Shown: one piece after another, positions 16,176 to 24,115 of the stretch
Position numbering within the stretch: the stretch's first letter is position 1
Layout of the letters: every line of letters starts with the position of its first letter
Origin: an uncultured Dorea sp.
GTDB lineage: Bacteria; Bacillota; Clostridia; Lachnospirales; Lachnospiraceae
Length of the DNA stretch: 28,991 nt
Reading direction: 5' to 3'
NCBI GenBank assembly: GCA_910579335.1
Contig: CAJTUQ010000028.1
Location: 1 to 28,991, forward strand
Made by a program: the position numbers and the translations under genes
Notes under the pieces: generated by a model
What the model was told of the DNA's origin: nothing
The model's database searches: none
What the model saw: the letters and a program-made list of their open reading frames with translations, nothing else

Positions 16176-16205
16176 CACCTGGTCTGTTCGCAGACCGGGT
16201 GTTTT
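16176..16205 (+). terminator. Terminator or attenuator between permease and DUF624 genes
   Basis: CACCTGGTCTG and CAGACCGGGTG form an 11-bp stem (one G-T pair) closed by the very stable TTCG tetraloop, followed by TTTT. This looks like a factor-independent terminator. The next gene continues the same operon logic 75 bases later with no obvious promoter, so partial read-through is likely and would lower expression of the DUF624 and alpha-galactosidase genes relative to the transporter. Confidence 0.75.
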
Positions 16206-16279
16206 CTGTCCGGGTTGACGTATATGGATGCACCGCATTTTTAAGGGATGGGTGCCAAGAAAAGGAGATGTGCACAGAT

Positions 16280-16948
16280 ATGTTTAATGAAGGCGGCTTG
16301 TTTTCAAGAATATTTGGTTTTTTAGGTCAGTTGATTGCGCTCAATCTGCTGTGGATTTTATGTTCTATTCCTGTAGTTACAGCCGGAGCCTCAACAACGG
16401 CATTGTTTTATTGTACATTAAAAATCCATAAGGACGGGGACTGCAGGACATTTAAAGACTTTTTCAAAAGCTTCAGGGCAAATTTCAAACAGTCAACCGT
16501 AGTGTGGCTGCTTATGATATTGACGGCAGTGATTATTTATTTCGAGAGAAAGACGATTCCGTCTATGCCGGGAATCATGCCGGTGATTTTTTCTTATTTG
16601 TTAATAGCGGCCTGCATTCCGCTTATTATGACTGCATTGTATATATTTCCGACAGTTGCGGCATTTGACAATAAAATACGAAAGCTGGCAATGAATGCAT
16701 TATATTTTTCAATTAAGAATATAATATATACTCTGGCAGTTGCGGCGATTACGATTGCGCCGATGTTTTTTACATTAGTTGATGCGAAGCTGTTTCCGGT
16801 GTATCTGCTGATTTGGATATTGTGCGGATTTTCATTGACGGCACTTGCGGATTCATGGTTTTTATGGAAGCTGTTTAAACCATATTTCCCGGAGGCAGAA
16901 GGAGCAAAGGGTTATGAAGAGTTAGGGACAGATCAATATGTATTTTAA
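16280..16948 (+). CDS. DUF624/YesL-like membrane protein
   Basis: Small integral membrane protein, 222 aa, of the YesL/DUF624 group often found in carbohydrate ABC transporter operons of Firmicutes. It opens with MFNEGGLFSRIFGF followed by a hydrophobic helix LIALNLLWILCSIPVVTAG, the hallmark of the family, and has about five membrane segments. ATG 16280 lies 12 bases after AAAAGGAG; ATG 16268 abuts that site and would add four residues. The biochemical role of the family is not known. Its position between the transporter and the alpha-galactosidase suggests a helper role in uptake or sensing of the same sugar, but that is inference. Confidence 0.85.
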   Translation: MFNEGGLFSRIFGFLGQLIALNLLWILCSIPVVTAGASTTALFYCTLKIHKDGDCRTFKDFFKSFRANFKQSTVVWLLMILTAVIIYFERKTIPSMPGIMPVIFSYLLIAACIPLIMTALYIFPTVAAFDNKIRKLAMNALYFSIKNIIYTLAVAAITIAPMFFTLVDAKLFPVYLLIWILCGFSLTALADSWFLWKLFKPYFPEAEGAKGYEELGTDQYVF

Positions 16949-16974
16949 GAAAAAGAATTGTGAGAGGGAAGGAC

Positions 16975-19176
16975 ATGAAACATATTACTTATAATGAAAA
17001 GACTAAAGTTTTTACTCTGCGCACAAAAAACAGTATGTATCAGATGCAGGTGAGGGCATATGATACACTGACACATCTATATTATGGTGCTGATATCGGG
17101 GATACGGAAGCCGCGCATCGTATTATCTGTCTGGACCGCGGTTTTTCGGGGAATCCTTATGAGGCGGGGGAGGACAGGACGTTCTCTTTGGATGTGCTGC
17201 CGCAGGAGTATTCCGGTTATGGGAACGGGGATTATAGAATTAACGCAATGGAGATGACCCATGAAGATGGAAGTGACGCAGTCCATCTGCGTTACGAGAG
17301 TTACCGTATGATGGAGGGAAAGTATTCGCTTGAGGGACTTCCCTGTATGTTCGGTAATGAAGAAGAAGCAGAGACTCTGGAGATTACATTGTATGACAGG
17401 ATTACGAACCTTAAGGTTCACCTTTTATACGGAGTGTTTTATGACCTTGATGTGATAACCAGGGCAGTCAGGATGGAAAATAAGGGAGAGAAGACAGTTA
17501 CGATACAGCGTGCAATGTCTCTGGAGATGGATTATACGAACAAGCACATGGACTTGATTCATTTCTATGGAAGGCACACAATGGAGCGTATGACGGAGCG
17601 GCTGCCGCTTCATCATGGGGTTCAGTCTGTAGAGAGCAAAAGGGGAATGTCCAGCCACCAGCATAATCCGTTTGTGATTTTGTGTGATAAGATGACGTCG
17701 GAAAAGCATGGGGACTGTTACGGGTTTGCGCTTGCGTACAGCGGCAACTACCGCTGTGAGATTGAGGTGGACCAGATGGAACAGACGCGGCTTGTGATGG
17801 GGATTCATCCGTATCATTTTTCTTTCCGTTTAAATACAGGGGATGTATTTGAGACCCCGGAAGTAATTATGGCATATTCAGATGAAGGGCTGGGGCGTCT
17901 CTCGCGCATTTACCATGATGCGTACCGCTCCAACTTGATTCGGAGTAAATATGTGAAAGCTCCCAGACCGATACTGGTAAACAATTGGGAAGCGACTTAT
18001 TTTGATTTTGATGAGGAAAAGCTGTATAAAATAGCAAAAGAAGCAAAGGATATCGGGCTTGACATGTTTGTGCTTGACGACGGATGGTTCGGAAAGCGCG
18101 ACACGGATTATTCCGGACTTGGAGACTGGATAGTAAATGAGGACAAGATAAAGGGCGGTCTGCCCAAGCTTGTGAAACGAATTAAGTCTCTTGGCATGAA
18201 GTTCGGGATATGGATTGAGCCGGAGATGGTATCCGAGGACAGCAATCTGTATAGAGAGCATCCGGACTGGGTACTCCGGATTCCGCAGAGAAATATGACA
18301 AGGAGCCGTCATCAGCTGAACCTTGATATAACAAGAAAAGAAGTCCGGGATTATGTGATGGAGCAGATATTTGCCGTGTTGGACAGCTGCGGAGCCGACT
18401 ACGTAAAATGGGATATGAACCGGAGCGTGGCAAATGTGTATTCGTCTGCGCTTCCTCCGGAGAGGCAGGGCGAAGTATTCCACCGTTATGTACTTGGAGT
18501 GTACGAGATGATGGAACGGCTTGTCAGCAGATATCCGGATTTGCTGTTTGAAAACTGCTGCGGCGGCGGCGGCAGGTTTGATGCGGGAATGCTATATTAT
18601 TCGCCGCAGATTTGGTGCAGTGATAATACGGATGCCATTGACCGTCTGAAAATCCAGTACGGGACGTCCTTTGGCTATCCAATCAGTACGATGGGCGCGC
18701 ATGTCAGCATTTGTCCGAACCACCAGACAGGCCGCACGACTCCTTTTGAGACGAGGGCGGTGGTTGCAAGTGCAGGTACGTTTGGTTATGAGCTTGATCT
18801 TGAGCATCTCACAAAAGAGGAGAAGGAGCTTGCGAAAAAGCAGATTTTGGAATATAAAGAGATAGAGCACCTGGTTCAGACGGGTGACTATTATAGATTA
18901 TCCAATCCTTATAAGAATGATGATTATGTTATCTGGCAGTTTGTCTCCAAAGATAAAAAAGAGGCTGTTGTCAACGGTGTTCAGTTAAGAAATGAAGCAA
19001 ATCCGCATATTCATTTGATTTATCTGGAAGGGCTTAAGCCGCATGAACACTACAAAGACACAGCAACGGGAGAAGTTTATACGGGCGCCGCTCTTATGAA
19101 GGCCGGCATACCGCTTCCGGTAGGTGTAGGAGATTATCAGCCGATAAAATTCCGTTTTATATTAATTAGCCGATAA
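16975..19176 (+). CDS. Alpha-galactosidase, glycoside hydrolase family 36
   Basis: Hydrolyses terminal alpha-1,6-galactosyl groups from raffinose-type sugars or melibiose, 733 aa, the standard length of bacterial GH36 enzymes. The catalytic nucleophile is Asp480 in YVKWDMNR and the acid/base is Asp550 in CSDNTDA, both within two residues of the known positions in the Geobacillus enzyme. The active-site pattern VLDDGWFG and the C-terminal beta domain are also visible. There is no signal peptide, so it acts in the cytoplasm on imported sugar. ATG 16975 is preceded by GAGAGGGAAGG; GTG 16960 would add five residues. It lies 26 bases after the DUF624 gene and ends the operon. Confidence 0.95.
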   Translation: MKHITYNEKTKVFTLRTKNSMYQMQVRAYDTLTHLYYGADIGDTEAAHRIICLDRGFSGNPYEAGEDRTFSLDVLPQEYSGYGNGDYRINAMEMTHEDGSDAVHLRYESYRMMEGKYSLEGLPCMFGNEEEAETLEITLYDRITNLKVHLLYGVFYDLDVITRAVRMENKGEKTVTIQRAMSLEMDYTNKHMDLIHFYGRHTMERMTERLPLHHGVQSVESKRGMSSHQHNPFVILCDKMTSEKHGDCYGFALAYSGNYRCEIEVDQMEQTRLVMGIHPYHFSFRLNTGDVFETPEVIMAYSDEGLGRLSRIYHDAYRSNLIRSKYVKAPRPILVNNWEATYFDFDEEKLYKIAKEAKDIGLDMFVLDDGWFGKRDTDYSGLGDWIVNEDKIKGGLPKLVKRIKSLGMKFGIWIEPEMVSEDSNLYREHPDWVLRIPQRNMTRSRHQLNLDITRKEVRDYVMEQIFAVLDSCGADYVKWDMNRSVANVYSSALPPERQGEVFHRYVLGVYEMMERLVSRYPDLLFENCCGGGGRFDAGMLYYSPQIWCSDNTDAIDRLKIQYGTSFGYPISTMGAHVSICPNHQTGRTTPFETRAVVASAGTFGYELDLEHLTKEEKELAKKQILEYKEIEHLVQTGDYYRLSNPYKNDDYVIWQFVSKDKKEAVVNGVQLRNEANPHIHLIYLEGLKPHEHYKDTATGEVYTGAALMKAGIPLPVGVGDYQPIKFRFILISR

Positions 19177-19204
19177 CCTAATATTTGTAGTGCATATCTA
19201 TGGG

Positions 19205-19238
19205 GAACAGCCGGAGCAGACAACTGCGCCGGCTGTTC
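19205..19238 (+). terminator. Terminator after the alpha-galactosidase gene
   Basis: GAACAGCCGG and CCGGCTGTTC form a perfect 10-bp stem, extended inside by GCAG/CTGC around ACAA. The following bases (TCTGTCTCCT) are only moderately T-rich, so it may be a weak terminator, but its position 28 bases after the stop codon fits. Confidence 0.75.
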
Positions 19239-19273
19239 TCTGTCTCCTATTCATTACTTTTTCCGGCATCCGG

Positions 19274-19302
19274 TTGACGCATATTTTCTGATTTGCTAAA
19301 AT
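19274..19302 (+). promoter_or_regulatory. Promoter for the HTH protein and dGTPase genes
   Basis: TTGACG (19274-19279) and TAAAAT (19297-19302) are spaced by exactly 17 bases, a good housekeeping sigma-factor promoter. It lies about 90 bases before the start codon at 19393, after the terminator of the preceding operon, and starts a new transcription unit. Confidence 0.7.
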
Positions 19303-19392
19303 ATCTCCATAGGGCATCCCGTAATATATGCTCCTGCGGAGCGGACGGATAAGATTCGTCAAGGTATAGAGTGGGAAAGAAGGAGGTAAAGT

Positions 19393-20478
19393 ATGCCGGA
19401 TTTAACATTTGGGGAGCAGGTGAAGATTGTCCTCGGCAGAAAAGGGATGACAATTAAAGAGCTTGCGGAAATGATAGAACAGCGTACAGGCAGAAAGATG
19501 TCGAGGCAGAATCTGACGCAGAGACTTGGCCGGGATAATTTCCAGGAACAGGACATGCGTATGATTGCTTCTATTTTAGAATGCCCGTTTAGATTGAGCA
19601 TTCTTGGTGAAGATACTCCGGATGAAGCAGGCCATGAGGCGGTTGAGAAAGAGATTGCAGCGATAGAGGCTGAGACAGGAGAACTTGAACCGGCTGATAC
19701 GGGAGCGGAAAAGGCCGGCGGAAAAGCAGAGACAGTGACGCCGCAGGACAGCGTTATAGAGGTACAAAAAGAGGATGGTTTGGAAGACGCAGCGGGGGCA
19801 GAGACAGAAGACGGCAGTTCCGGCAGAGATATCACAGTAGGAGAATTTCTTGAAATACGTAAGAGTTCAGGGGAATCTGCCCAGGAGCAGCTGATGCAGG
19901 AGCTTCTTGCGGAGATGGATTCTATAGAGCGCGAGGGACAAGAGAGAAATATCGAGTGGGAGAAGCGCCGCAGGAAAAAAGAACAAGAGGAAGCGGAGAA
20001 AAAGACCGAGAAAAAGGGAGGATGGATGTCCCATTTTCCTTTCAGGAGACGCGAGGAGCAGTCAGGGCCGGAGCCCGTTGCTGACGAGCCGGATCCGATA
20101 TCCGAGATGGACGGGGAAGGTGCGCCTGTCACGGAGGAGACCGGCAATGAGGCTGATGGTCAGGAAGGGACTGCGTCAGAAACAAAAAATTCTTTTTCGG
20201 ACCGCATAAAGGAATATACAGGACAGGATAATGACTGGCAGGAGCTGTACGAGGATGAGGAGGAGGATCTGGAAGCGGGTGACGTGAATCCATATACCGG
20301 AAGAGAGTACGCTTCAAACAGTGTCCGGATGCATCCGAAACGAATCGGGTATGTACAAGTATATAACAGGAAGGACCATAAATGGACAGATATGACAGAA
20401 TGGGCTTTCTTAGGGTACCAGGAGCGGAAAAAGGTACTGCTTGGAAAGGATTATGAGCCGCCAATCTATCTTGATTGA
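19393..20478 (+). CDS. HTH-containing protein with long acidic linker, function unknown
   Basis: 361-aa protein I do not recognise by name. Residues 1-70 look like an XRE-type helix-turn-helix domain (GMTIKELAEMIEQRTGRKMS, then QNLTQRL). Residues about 75-160 and 215-290 are acidic and low-complexity. Between them residues about 165-210 are highly charged and probably coiled coil (ERNIEWEKRRRKKEQEEAEK). The last 65 residues are ordered and distinctive, with NPYTGREYASNSVR and GYVQVYNRKDHKWTDMTEW. No membrane segment. It has an AAGGAGGT ribosome binding site and its stop codon lies 9 bases before the next start, so it is co-transcribed with the dGTPase. It may be a DNA-binding or scaffolding protein; function is unknown. 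Confidence 0.8.
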   Translation: MPDLTFGEQVKIVLGRKGMTIKELAEMIEQRTGRKMSRQNLTQRLGRDNFQEQDMRMIASILECPFRLSILGEDTPDEAGHEAVEKEIAAIEAETGELEPADTGAEKAGGKAETVTPQDSVIEVQKEDGLEDAAGAETEDGSSGRDITVGEFLEIRKSSGESAQEQLMQELLAEMDSIEREGQERNIEWEKRRRKKEQEEAEKKTEKKGGWMSHFPFRRREEQSGPEPVADEPDPISEMDGEGAPVTEETGNEADGQEGTASETKNSFSDRIKEYTGQDNDWQELYEDEEEDLEAGDVNPYTGREYASNSVRMHPKRIGYVQVYNRKDHKWTDMTEWAFLGYQERKKVLLGKDYEPPIYLD

Positions 20479-20486
20479 GGAGTGTT

Positions 20487-21908
20487 ATGGAGTGGAGACA
20501 GTTATTATCGACAAAAAGAAGCCGAAGGACATCGGGAAGGCGGGGAACAGGGAGTGATTTAAGGAGCGAGTTTGAAAAGGATTACCAGCGGATTATAGGA
20601 AGCGCTTCGTTTCGCAGACTTCAGGATAAGACTCAGGTATTTCCGCTGGATAAGAGTGATTTTATCCGGACCAGACTTACCCATTCCCTTGAGGTGTCGT
20701 CATTTGCGAAGTCTTTGGGACAAAATATCGGCGAAAATATATTGACCTATCATAGAGATCCGGGGTTTACTCCGCAAATGAAGGAAGATATATGCAATAT
20801 CCTGCAGTGTGCGGGACTGATTCATGATATCGGCAATCCGCCCTTTGGACATTTCGGGGAGGTGGAAATCAGAGAGTGGTTTGAAAGAGAGCTTTCCGTG
20901 CGCCGGTTTCGGGGGACGCCTATTGCACAGGTACTGTCTGAGCAGATGAAGCAGGACTTATATCATTTTGAGGGCAACGCGCAGGCGTTAAGGCTTGTGA
21001 CAAAGCTTCATTTTTTGGTGGATGATAATGGCATGAATTTAACCTATGCGCTGCTTGGGACAATCATAAAATATCCGGTATCGTCTATACAGGCGGACAG
21101 CCGTTCCGGAGATATTAAGGATAAGAAGATGGGTTATTACTATGCGGACAGGGAAATCTTTGAGGATATCCAGAAGGAGACCGGGACGGACGGAAGCAGG
21201 CATCCGCTTGCCTTTATCTTGGAAGCGGCGGATGACATTGCGTATAAAACAGCGGATATTGAGGATGCATTTGTAAAAGGGTTTATCAGCTACAACCGGC
21301 TTTTGGAGGAGCTTAAGGAACTTCAGATGCTGTACCGGCAGGATGGGCCGGGCGCTTTTTATCCGGCGGATAAGCTGGAGGAACTTTATCTTATCGGAAA
21401 GGAACGCCATGTGGATGCCCCGGAGGAATTTGCAATAAAAAATTGGATCGTCAGAGTGCAGGGATTTCTGCTGGGATGTGCAACCTATGGCTTTACATCG
21501 AATTATGGGGCGATTATGAACGGGACGTACAAACATGACCTGTTTTATCATACATTTGCGGAAAAGCTTATGGAGCTGCTCGGTGATTTCGCATTCCGGG
21601 AAGTATTTACCTCCGATGCGATATATCGCATGGAAGTGTCAGAATCGGCAATGCTTGATTATTTAATGGATAAGTTTGTCTCAGCAGCGGTCAAATATGA
21701 CGACAGTACTCAGAAGCTTGGAACGATAGAATCACGCATGATATGGTTTATTTCTGATAATTATAAGAATGCGTACCACAGGCAGGCAAGGGGAAAAACA
21801 GAGCAAGAAAAGCTTTATCTGCGCCTTCTTTTGGTGACGGATTATATCTGCGGCATGACGGACAGCTATGCAAAACGGCTGTACCAAGAATTGAATGCGA
21901 TGGTGTAA
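20487..21908 (+). CDS. dgt: dGTPase-family HD-domain triphosphohydrolase
   Basis: Hydrolyses deoxynucleoside triphosphates (typically dGTP) to the nucleoside and triphosphate, 473 aa. The HD-domain metal ligands are visible: His66 in RLTHSLEV, His113-Asp114 in LIHDIGNPPFGHFGE, and Asp249 or Asp250 in EAADDIAYKTADIEDA. The N-terminal pattern RSEFEKDYQRIIGSASFRRLQDKTQV is typical of bacterial dGTPases. ATG 20487 has GAGGAG upstream; TTG 20475 overlaps the previous stop. In many Clostridia this gene precedes dnaG and rpoD, but here it is followed by an unrelated hypothetical gene. It shapes the dNTP pool and may also limit phage DNA synthesis. Confidence 0.9.
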   Translation: MEWRQLLSTKRSRRTSGRRGTGSDLRSEFEKDYQRIIGSASFRRLQDKTQVFPLDKSDFIRTRLTHSLEVSSFAKSLGQNIGENILTYHRDPGFTPQMKEDICNILQCAGLIHDIGNPPFGHFGEVEIREWFERELSVRRFRGTPIAQVLSEQMKQDLYHFEGNAQALRLVTKLHFLVDDNGMNLTYALLGTIIKYPVSSIQADSRSGDIKDKKMGYYYADREIFEDIQKETGTDGSRHPLAFILEAADDIAYKTADIEDAFVKGFISYNRLLEELKELQMLYRQDGPGAFYPADKLEELYLIGKERHVDAPEEFAIKNWIVRVQGFLLGCATYGFTSNYGAIMNGTYKHDLFYHTFAEKLMELLGDFAFREVFTSDAIYRMEVSESAMLDYLMDKFVSAAVKYDDSTQKLGTIESRMIWFISDNYKNAYHRQARGKTEQEKLYLRLLLVTDYICGMTDSYAKRLYQELNAMV

Positions 21909-22000
21909 GCATACAGCCTCGGATTCTTTTAAGATATTTTAGTGATAAAAAAATAAATAGTAGAAATAGTGGAATGAATAGCGGACAAAGCGAATAGATT

Positions 22001-23104
22001 ATGATGAATGAAGTCCAGAATGGAAGTGGGGTATTGAAACGATTTATCCGCTATTTGTATGAATACGGGCAGGGAAAGCGTATGCGTAACGTCGGCTTCG
22101 TGAAGGTAGAGCAGGGAGAGGATGAGTGTACGGTTCACGTACATGGAAAGGGGCTTCGCATGGGCAGCGAAAAAAGCCTGCAGATTTATCTCCTTTTTGA
22201 AGATGAAGGAACATGTTTTGGTATATGGCAGGGAGAGGCAGATAATATTAATCCCGCCTTGAACGAATGTGTCAGCTACACGGCGGAGGAGACGGGGACG
22301 GCGGAAAATTACGAGAGGATAAACGGCATATTGCTGGAAAATATGGACGGGCGGCGGTATGCGGCTCTTTGGAATGACACGCCGATGGACATCTCTAATA
22401 TGCGGATATGGAAAGAACCGGAGGAAGAGGTGCCAAAAGCAGATACTGCAGATATATCTGTAGAGCATGCAGAGAGGATGCCGGAAGAGGAAGAACAGAG
22501 AAAGATACCGGCAGAGGAAGAGCAAAGAGAGATACCGCCAGAGGAAGAGCAGAGAGAGTTGCCGGAAGAGGAAGAGCAGAGGGAAATGCCGGAAGAGGAA
22601 GAGCAGAGAGAGATACCGGAAGAGGAAGAGCAGAGGGAGATGCCGGAAGAGGAAGAGCAGAGGGAAATGCCGGCAGAGGATGCGGAGCAGGAGGACTTAG
22701 GCAGTGTCATGGACGCGGTGCCGATTATTAAGAGCGAAGGGATTTTCTTTACAGAAGAGAAAGGAAAGCCACAGATAAAGAAAGGGTGGCAGACGAAAAA
22801 AATCCAGCGTACGGAGCTCGCCAAGCTTGCGCGCTGTGAATGGCGTCTGGCGAATAATAATTTTCTCTTGCACGGATATTATAATTATCACCATCTGATA
22901 CTTCTTGAGAGAGGAGAACAGATCATGCTGGGAGTGCCGGGAATTTACCATGAGAAGGAGGCAGCAGCGGCAGGAGCTTTCGGATTTGCGGAGTTTATTG
23001 CGAAAGACAGGCTGGATATTAAATTAAGCCCGGAGGAATGCAATGAAGACCATCCTTTCGGATATTGGTGCAGGCCGGTAAAACGTGCATTTAAATGGGA
23101 ATAA
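22001..23104 (+). CDS. Uncharacterised two-domain protein with acidic tandem-repeat linker
   Basis: 367 aa. Residues 1-130 are a beta-rich domain (FIRYLYEYGQGKRMRNVGFV, then GTCFGIWQGEA). Residues 160-222 are a repeat linker of nine-residue units like MPEEEEQRE. Residues about 245-367 form a second domain with the pattern NNFLLHGYYNYHHLILLE, then MLGVPGIYHEKE and FGYWCRPVK. This C-terminal pattern recurs in Lachnospiraceae and other Clostridia proteins labelled only as a domain of unknown function (I believe DUF6128, not certain). No signal peptide or membrane segment. The start has a poor ribosome binding site; ATG 22001 and 22004 are equally possible. Function is unknown. tadA follows after 18 bases, so the two are probably co-transcribed. 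Confidence 0.8.
   Translation: MMNEVQNGSGVLKRFIRYLYEYGQGKRMRNVGFVKVEQGEDECTVHVHGKGLRMGSEKSLQIYLLFEDEGTCFGIWQGEADNINPALNECVSYTAEETGTAENYERINGILLENMDGRRYAALWNDTPMDISNMRIWKEPEEEVPKADTADISVEHAERMPEEEEQRKIPAEEEQREIPPEEEQRELPEEEEQREMPEEEEQREIPEEEEQREMPEEEEQREMPAEDAEQEDLGSVMDAVPIIKSEGIFFTEEKGKPQIKKGWQTKKIQRTELAKLARCEWRLANNNFLLHGYYNYHHLILLERGEQIMLGVPGIYHEKEAAAAGAFGFAEFIAKDRLDIKLSPEECNEDHPFGYWCRPVKRAFKWE
22478..22666 (+). repeat. Seven in-frame 27-bp tandem repeats
   Basis: Seven contiguous 27-bp units encode [M/I/L]-P-[E/A/P]-EEEQR-[E/K], with a degenerate eighth at 22667-22693. Units are close to identical at the DNA level with a few substitutions. Because 27 is a multiple of three, gain or loss of units keeps the frame, so length variation between strains is expected. 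Confidence 0.92.
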
Positions 23105-23122
23105 AATCTATGGAGTAACAAA

Positions 23123-23608
23123 ATGCAAAGTACAGACGAAAAATATATGAAAGAGGCAGTCAGGCAGGCGAAAAAGGCATATGCGCTGGATGAGACGCCG
23201 ATAGGCTGCGTTATTGTATATCAGGACAAAATCATAGGGCGGGGTTATAACCGCAGGACAATTGATAAAAATACGCTTGCGCATGCAGAGTTGATTGCGA
23301 TTCGAAAAGCCAGCAGGAAGATGGGAGACTGGCGCCTGGAGGGATGTACGATGTACGTGACTCTTGAACCGTGCCAGATGTGCGCCGGTGCAATTGTGCA
23401 GTCCAGAATGACGAGAGTCGTAGTGGGCTGTATGAATCCAAAGGCCGGATGCGCCGGTTCAGTATTAAACCTTCTGCAGATGGCGGAGTTTAATCATCAG
23501 GCGGAGCTTACAACAGGCGTACTGGAAGAAGAATGCAGTCAGATGATGAAGTCTTTTTTTAAGAAGCTGAGGGAGAATAAAAAGAAGAAACAGGAGAATA
23601 TAAAATAA
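23123..23608 (+). CDS. tadA: tRNA-specific adenosine deaminase
   Basis: Deaminates the wobble adenosine of tRNA-Arg(ACG) to inosine, 161 aa, an essential zinc enzyme of the cytidine deaminase fold. Catalytic residues are His54 and Glu56 (LAHAELIAI) and zinc ligands Cys84 and Cys87 (EPCQMCAGA). The segment NRRTIDKNTLAHAE and the C-terminal CSQMMKSFFKKLRENKK are typical of bacterial TadA. The ribosome binding site is a modest TGGAG. It ends in a hairpin shared with the oppositely oriented SRP RNA gene. tadA next to the SRP RNA gene is a familiar Firmicutes neighbourhood, though here the two are convergent. Confidence 0.95.
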   Translation: MQSTDEKYMKEAVRQAKKAYALDETPIGCVIVYQDKIIGRGYNRRTIDKNTLAHAELIAIRKASRKMGDWRLEGCTMYVTLEPCQMCAGAIVQSRMTRVVVGCMNPKAGCAGSVLNLLQMAEFNHQAELTTGVLEEECSQMMKSFFKKLRENKKKKQENIK

Positions 23609-23632
23609 GCCGGGTTTTTTGACCTGGCTTAT
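23605..23632. terminator. Shared terminator hairpin between tadA and the SRP RNA gene
   Basis: ATAAGCCGGGT and ACCTGGCTTAT form an 11-bp stem with one G-T pair. The tadA stop codon TAA is inside the left arm. Read on the reverse strand, the stem is followed by TTTTATATT, so it should terminate the SRP RNA transcript well; on the forward strand the trailing sequence is ATAATAATTATAT, so termination of tadA is less certain. Confidence 0.75.
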
Positions 23633-23652
23633 AATAATTATATCATTTTAAT

Positions 23653-23912
23653 GTGCGCTGCGCTTCGAACCTGTATTCACAGACGTTACCTTGGCAGTTA
23701 ACTCAGCTCAGGCACCCTCACGGCACCCGGAAGATTCTGCTTAGTGCTGCTTCGTTCCCAACCTGACACGGTTCACAGATTTCCGTCGCGTAAGACCCAG
23801 GCCTCGACGCCACTTTCCAAGGGCAGCCCTGCAAATGCAGGCCCTCTGCGCAGCATCACCCCTGCTATAGCGGATTGCAGGTACAAGGTACCGCTAACAC
23901 CCCGGCTGCACG
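23653..23912 (-). ncRNA. ffs: Signal recognition particle RNA, large Bacillus/Clostridia type
   Basis: About 260-nt RNA that binds Ffh and targets membrane proteins during translation. On the reverse strand the conserved Alu-domain segment (GTTAGCGGTACC, then TGCAATCCGCTATAGCAGGG) lies near the 5' end, and near the 3' end is its partner GCCTGAGCTGAGTTAACTGC with AAGGTAACG. In the middle, the Ffh-binding domain reads GAACCGTGTCAGGT, then a GGGA tetraloop and GAAGCAGCACTAAG. This matches the large SRP RNA of Gram-positive spore formers rather than the short E. coli 4.5S form. The 5' end is set by its promoter. The 3' end is approximate. Confidence 0.95.
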
Positions 23913-23919
23913 TTTTTAT

Positions 23920-23948
23920 ATTTTACAGTACTTTGTATAAAATGTCAA
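23920..23948 (-). promoter_or_regulatory. Promoter of the SRP RNA gene
   Basis: On the reverse strand a perfect TTGACA (23948 to 23943) and TAAAAT (23925 to 23920) are spaced by 17 bases. Transcription would begin around 23913, exactly where the conserved SRP RNA sequence starts. A near-consensus promoter suits a stable RNA. Confidence 0.85.
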
Positions 23949-24030
23949 TTATCAGAGAGATAAATGGGATAAAATAAAGCTCCTATTTTTCGGGAGGGAT
24001 ATATAGATACTGGGTTTTTTTGCCTTTCTA

Positions 24031-24039
24031 TGGTATAAT
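24031..24039 (+). promoter_or_regulatory. Extended -10 promoter of the ClC gene
   Basis: TGGTATAAT is a consensus -10 box with the TGn extension that can replace a -35 box; no good -35 is seen upstream. It lies about 77 bases before the start codon. A small hairpin (TGCGGCA/TGCCGCA, 24049-24070) lies in the leader, of unknown meaning. Confidence 0.6.
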
Positions 24040-24115
24040 GCTATCAGGTGCGGCATGATAATCTGCCGCAGAGAACTGTCTTTTGAAAAGATATGGATAC
24101 GAGGGAGGAATAACC

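Noticed and set aside
22478..22693. CRISPR-like array
   Set aside because: Units of 27 bp are directly adjacent with no unique spacers and lie in frame in a coding gene; no cas genes are nearby.
22309..22824. Long reverse reading frame over the repeat region (Cys/Ser-rich)
   Set aside because: It exists only because the tandem repeat lacks stops in that frame; there is no ribosome binding site and its composition mirrors the forward gene.
23744..23977. Small forward reading frame
   Set aside because: It lies over the complement of the SRP RNA gene, which explains all conservation there.
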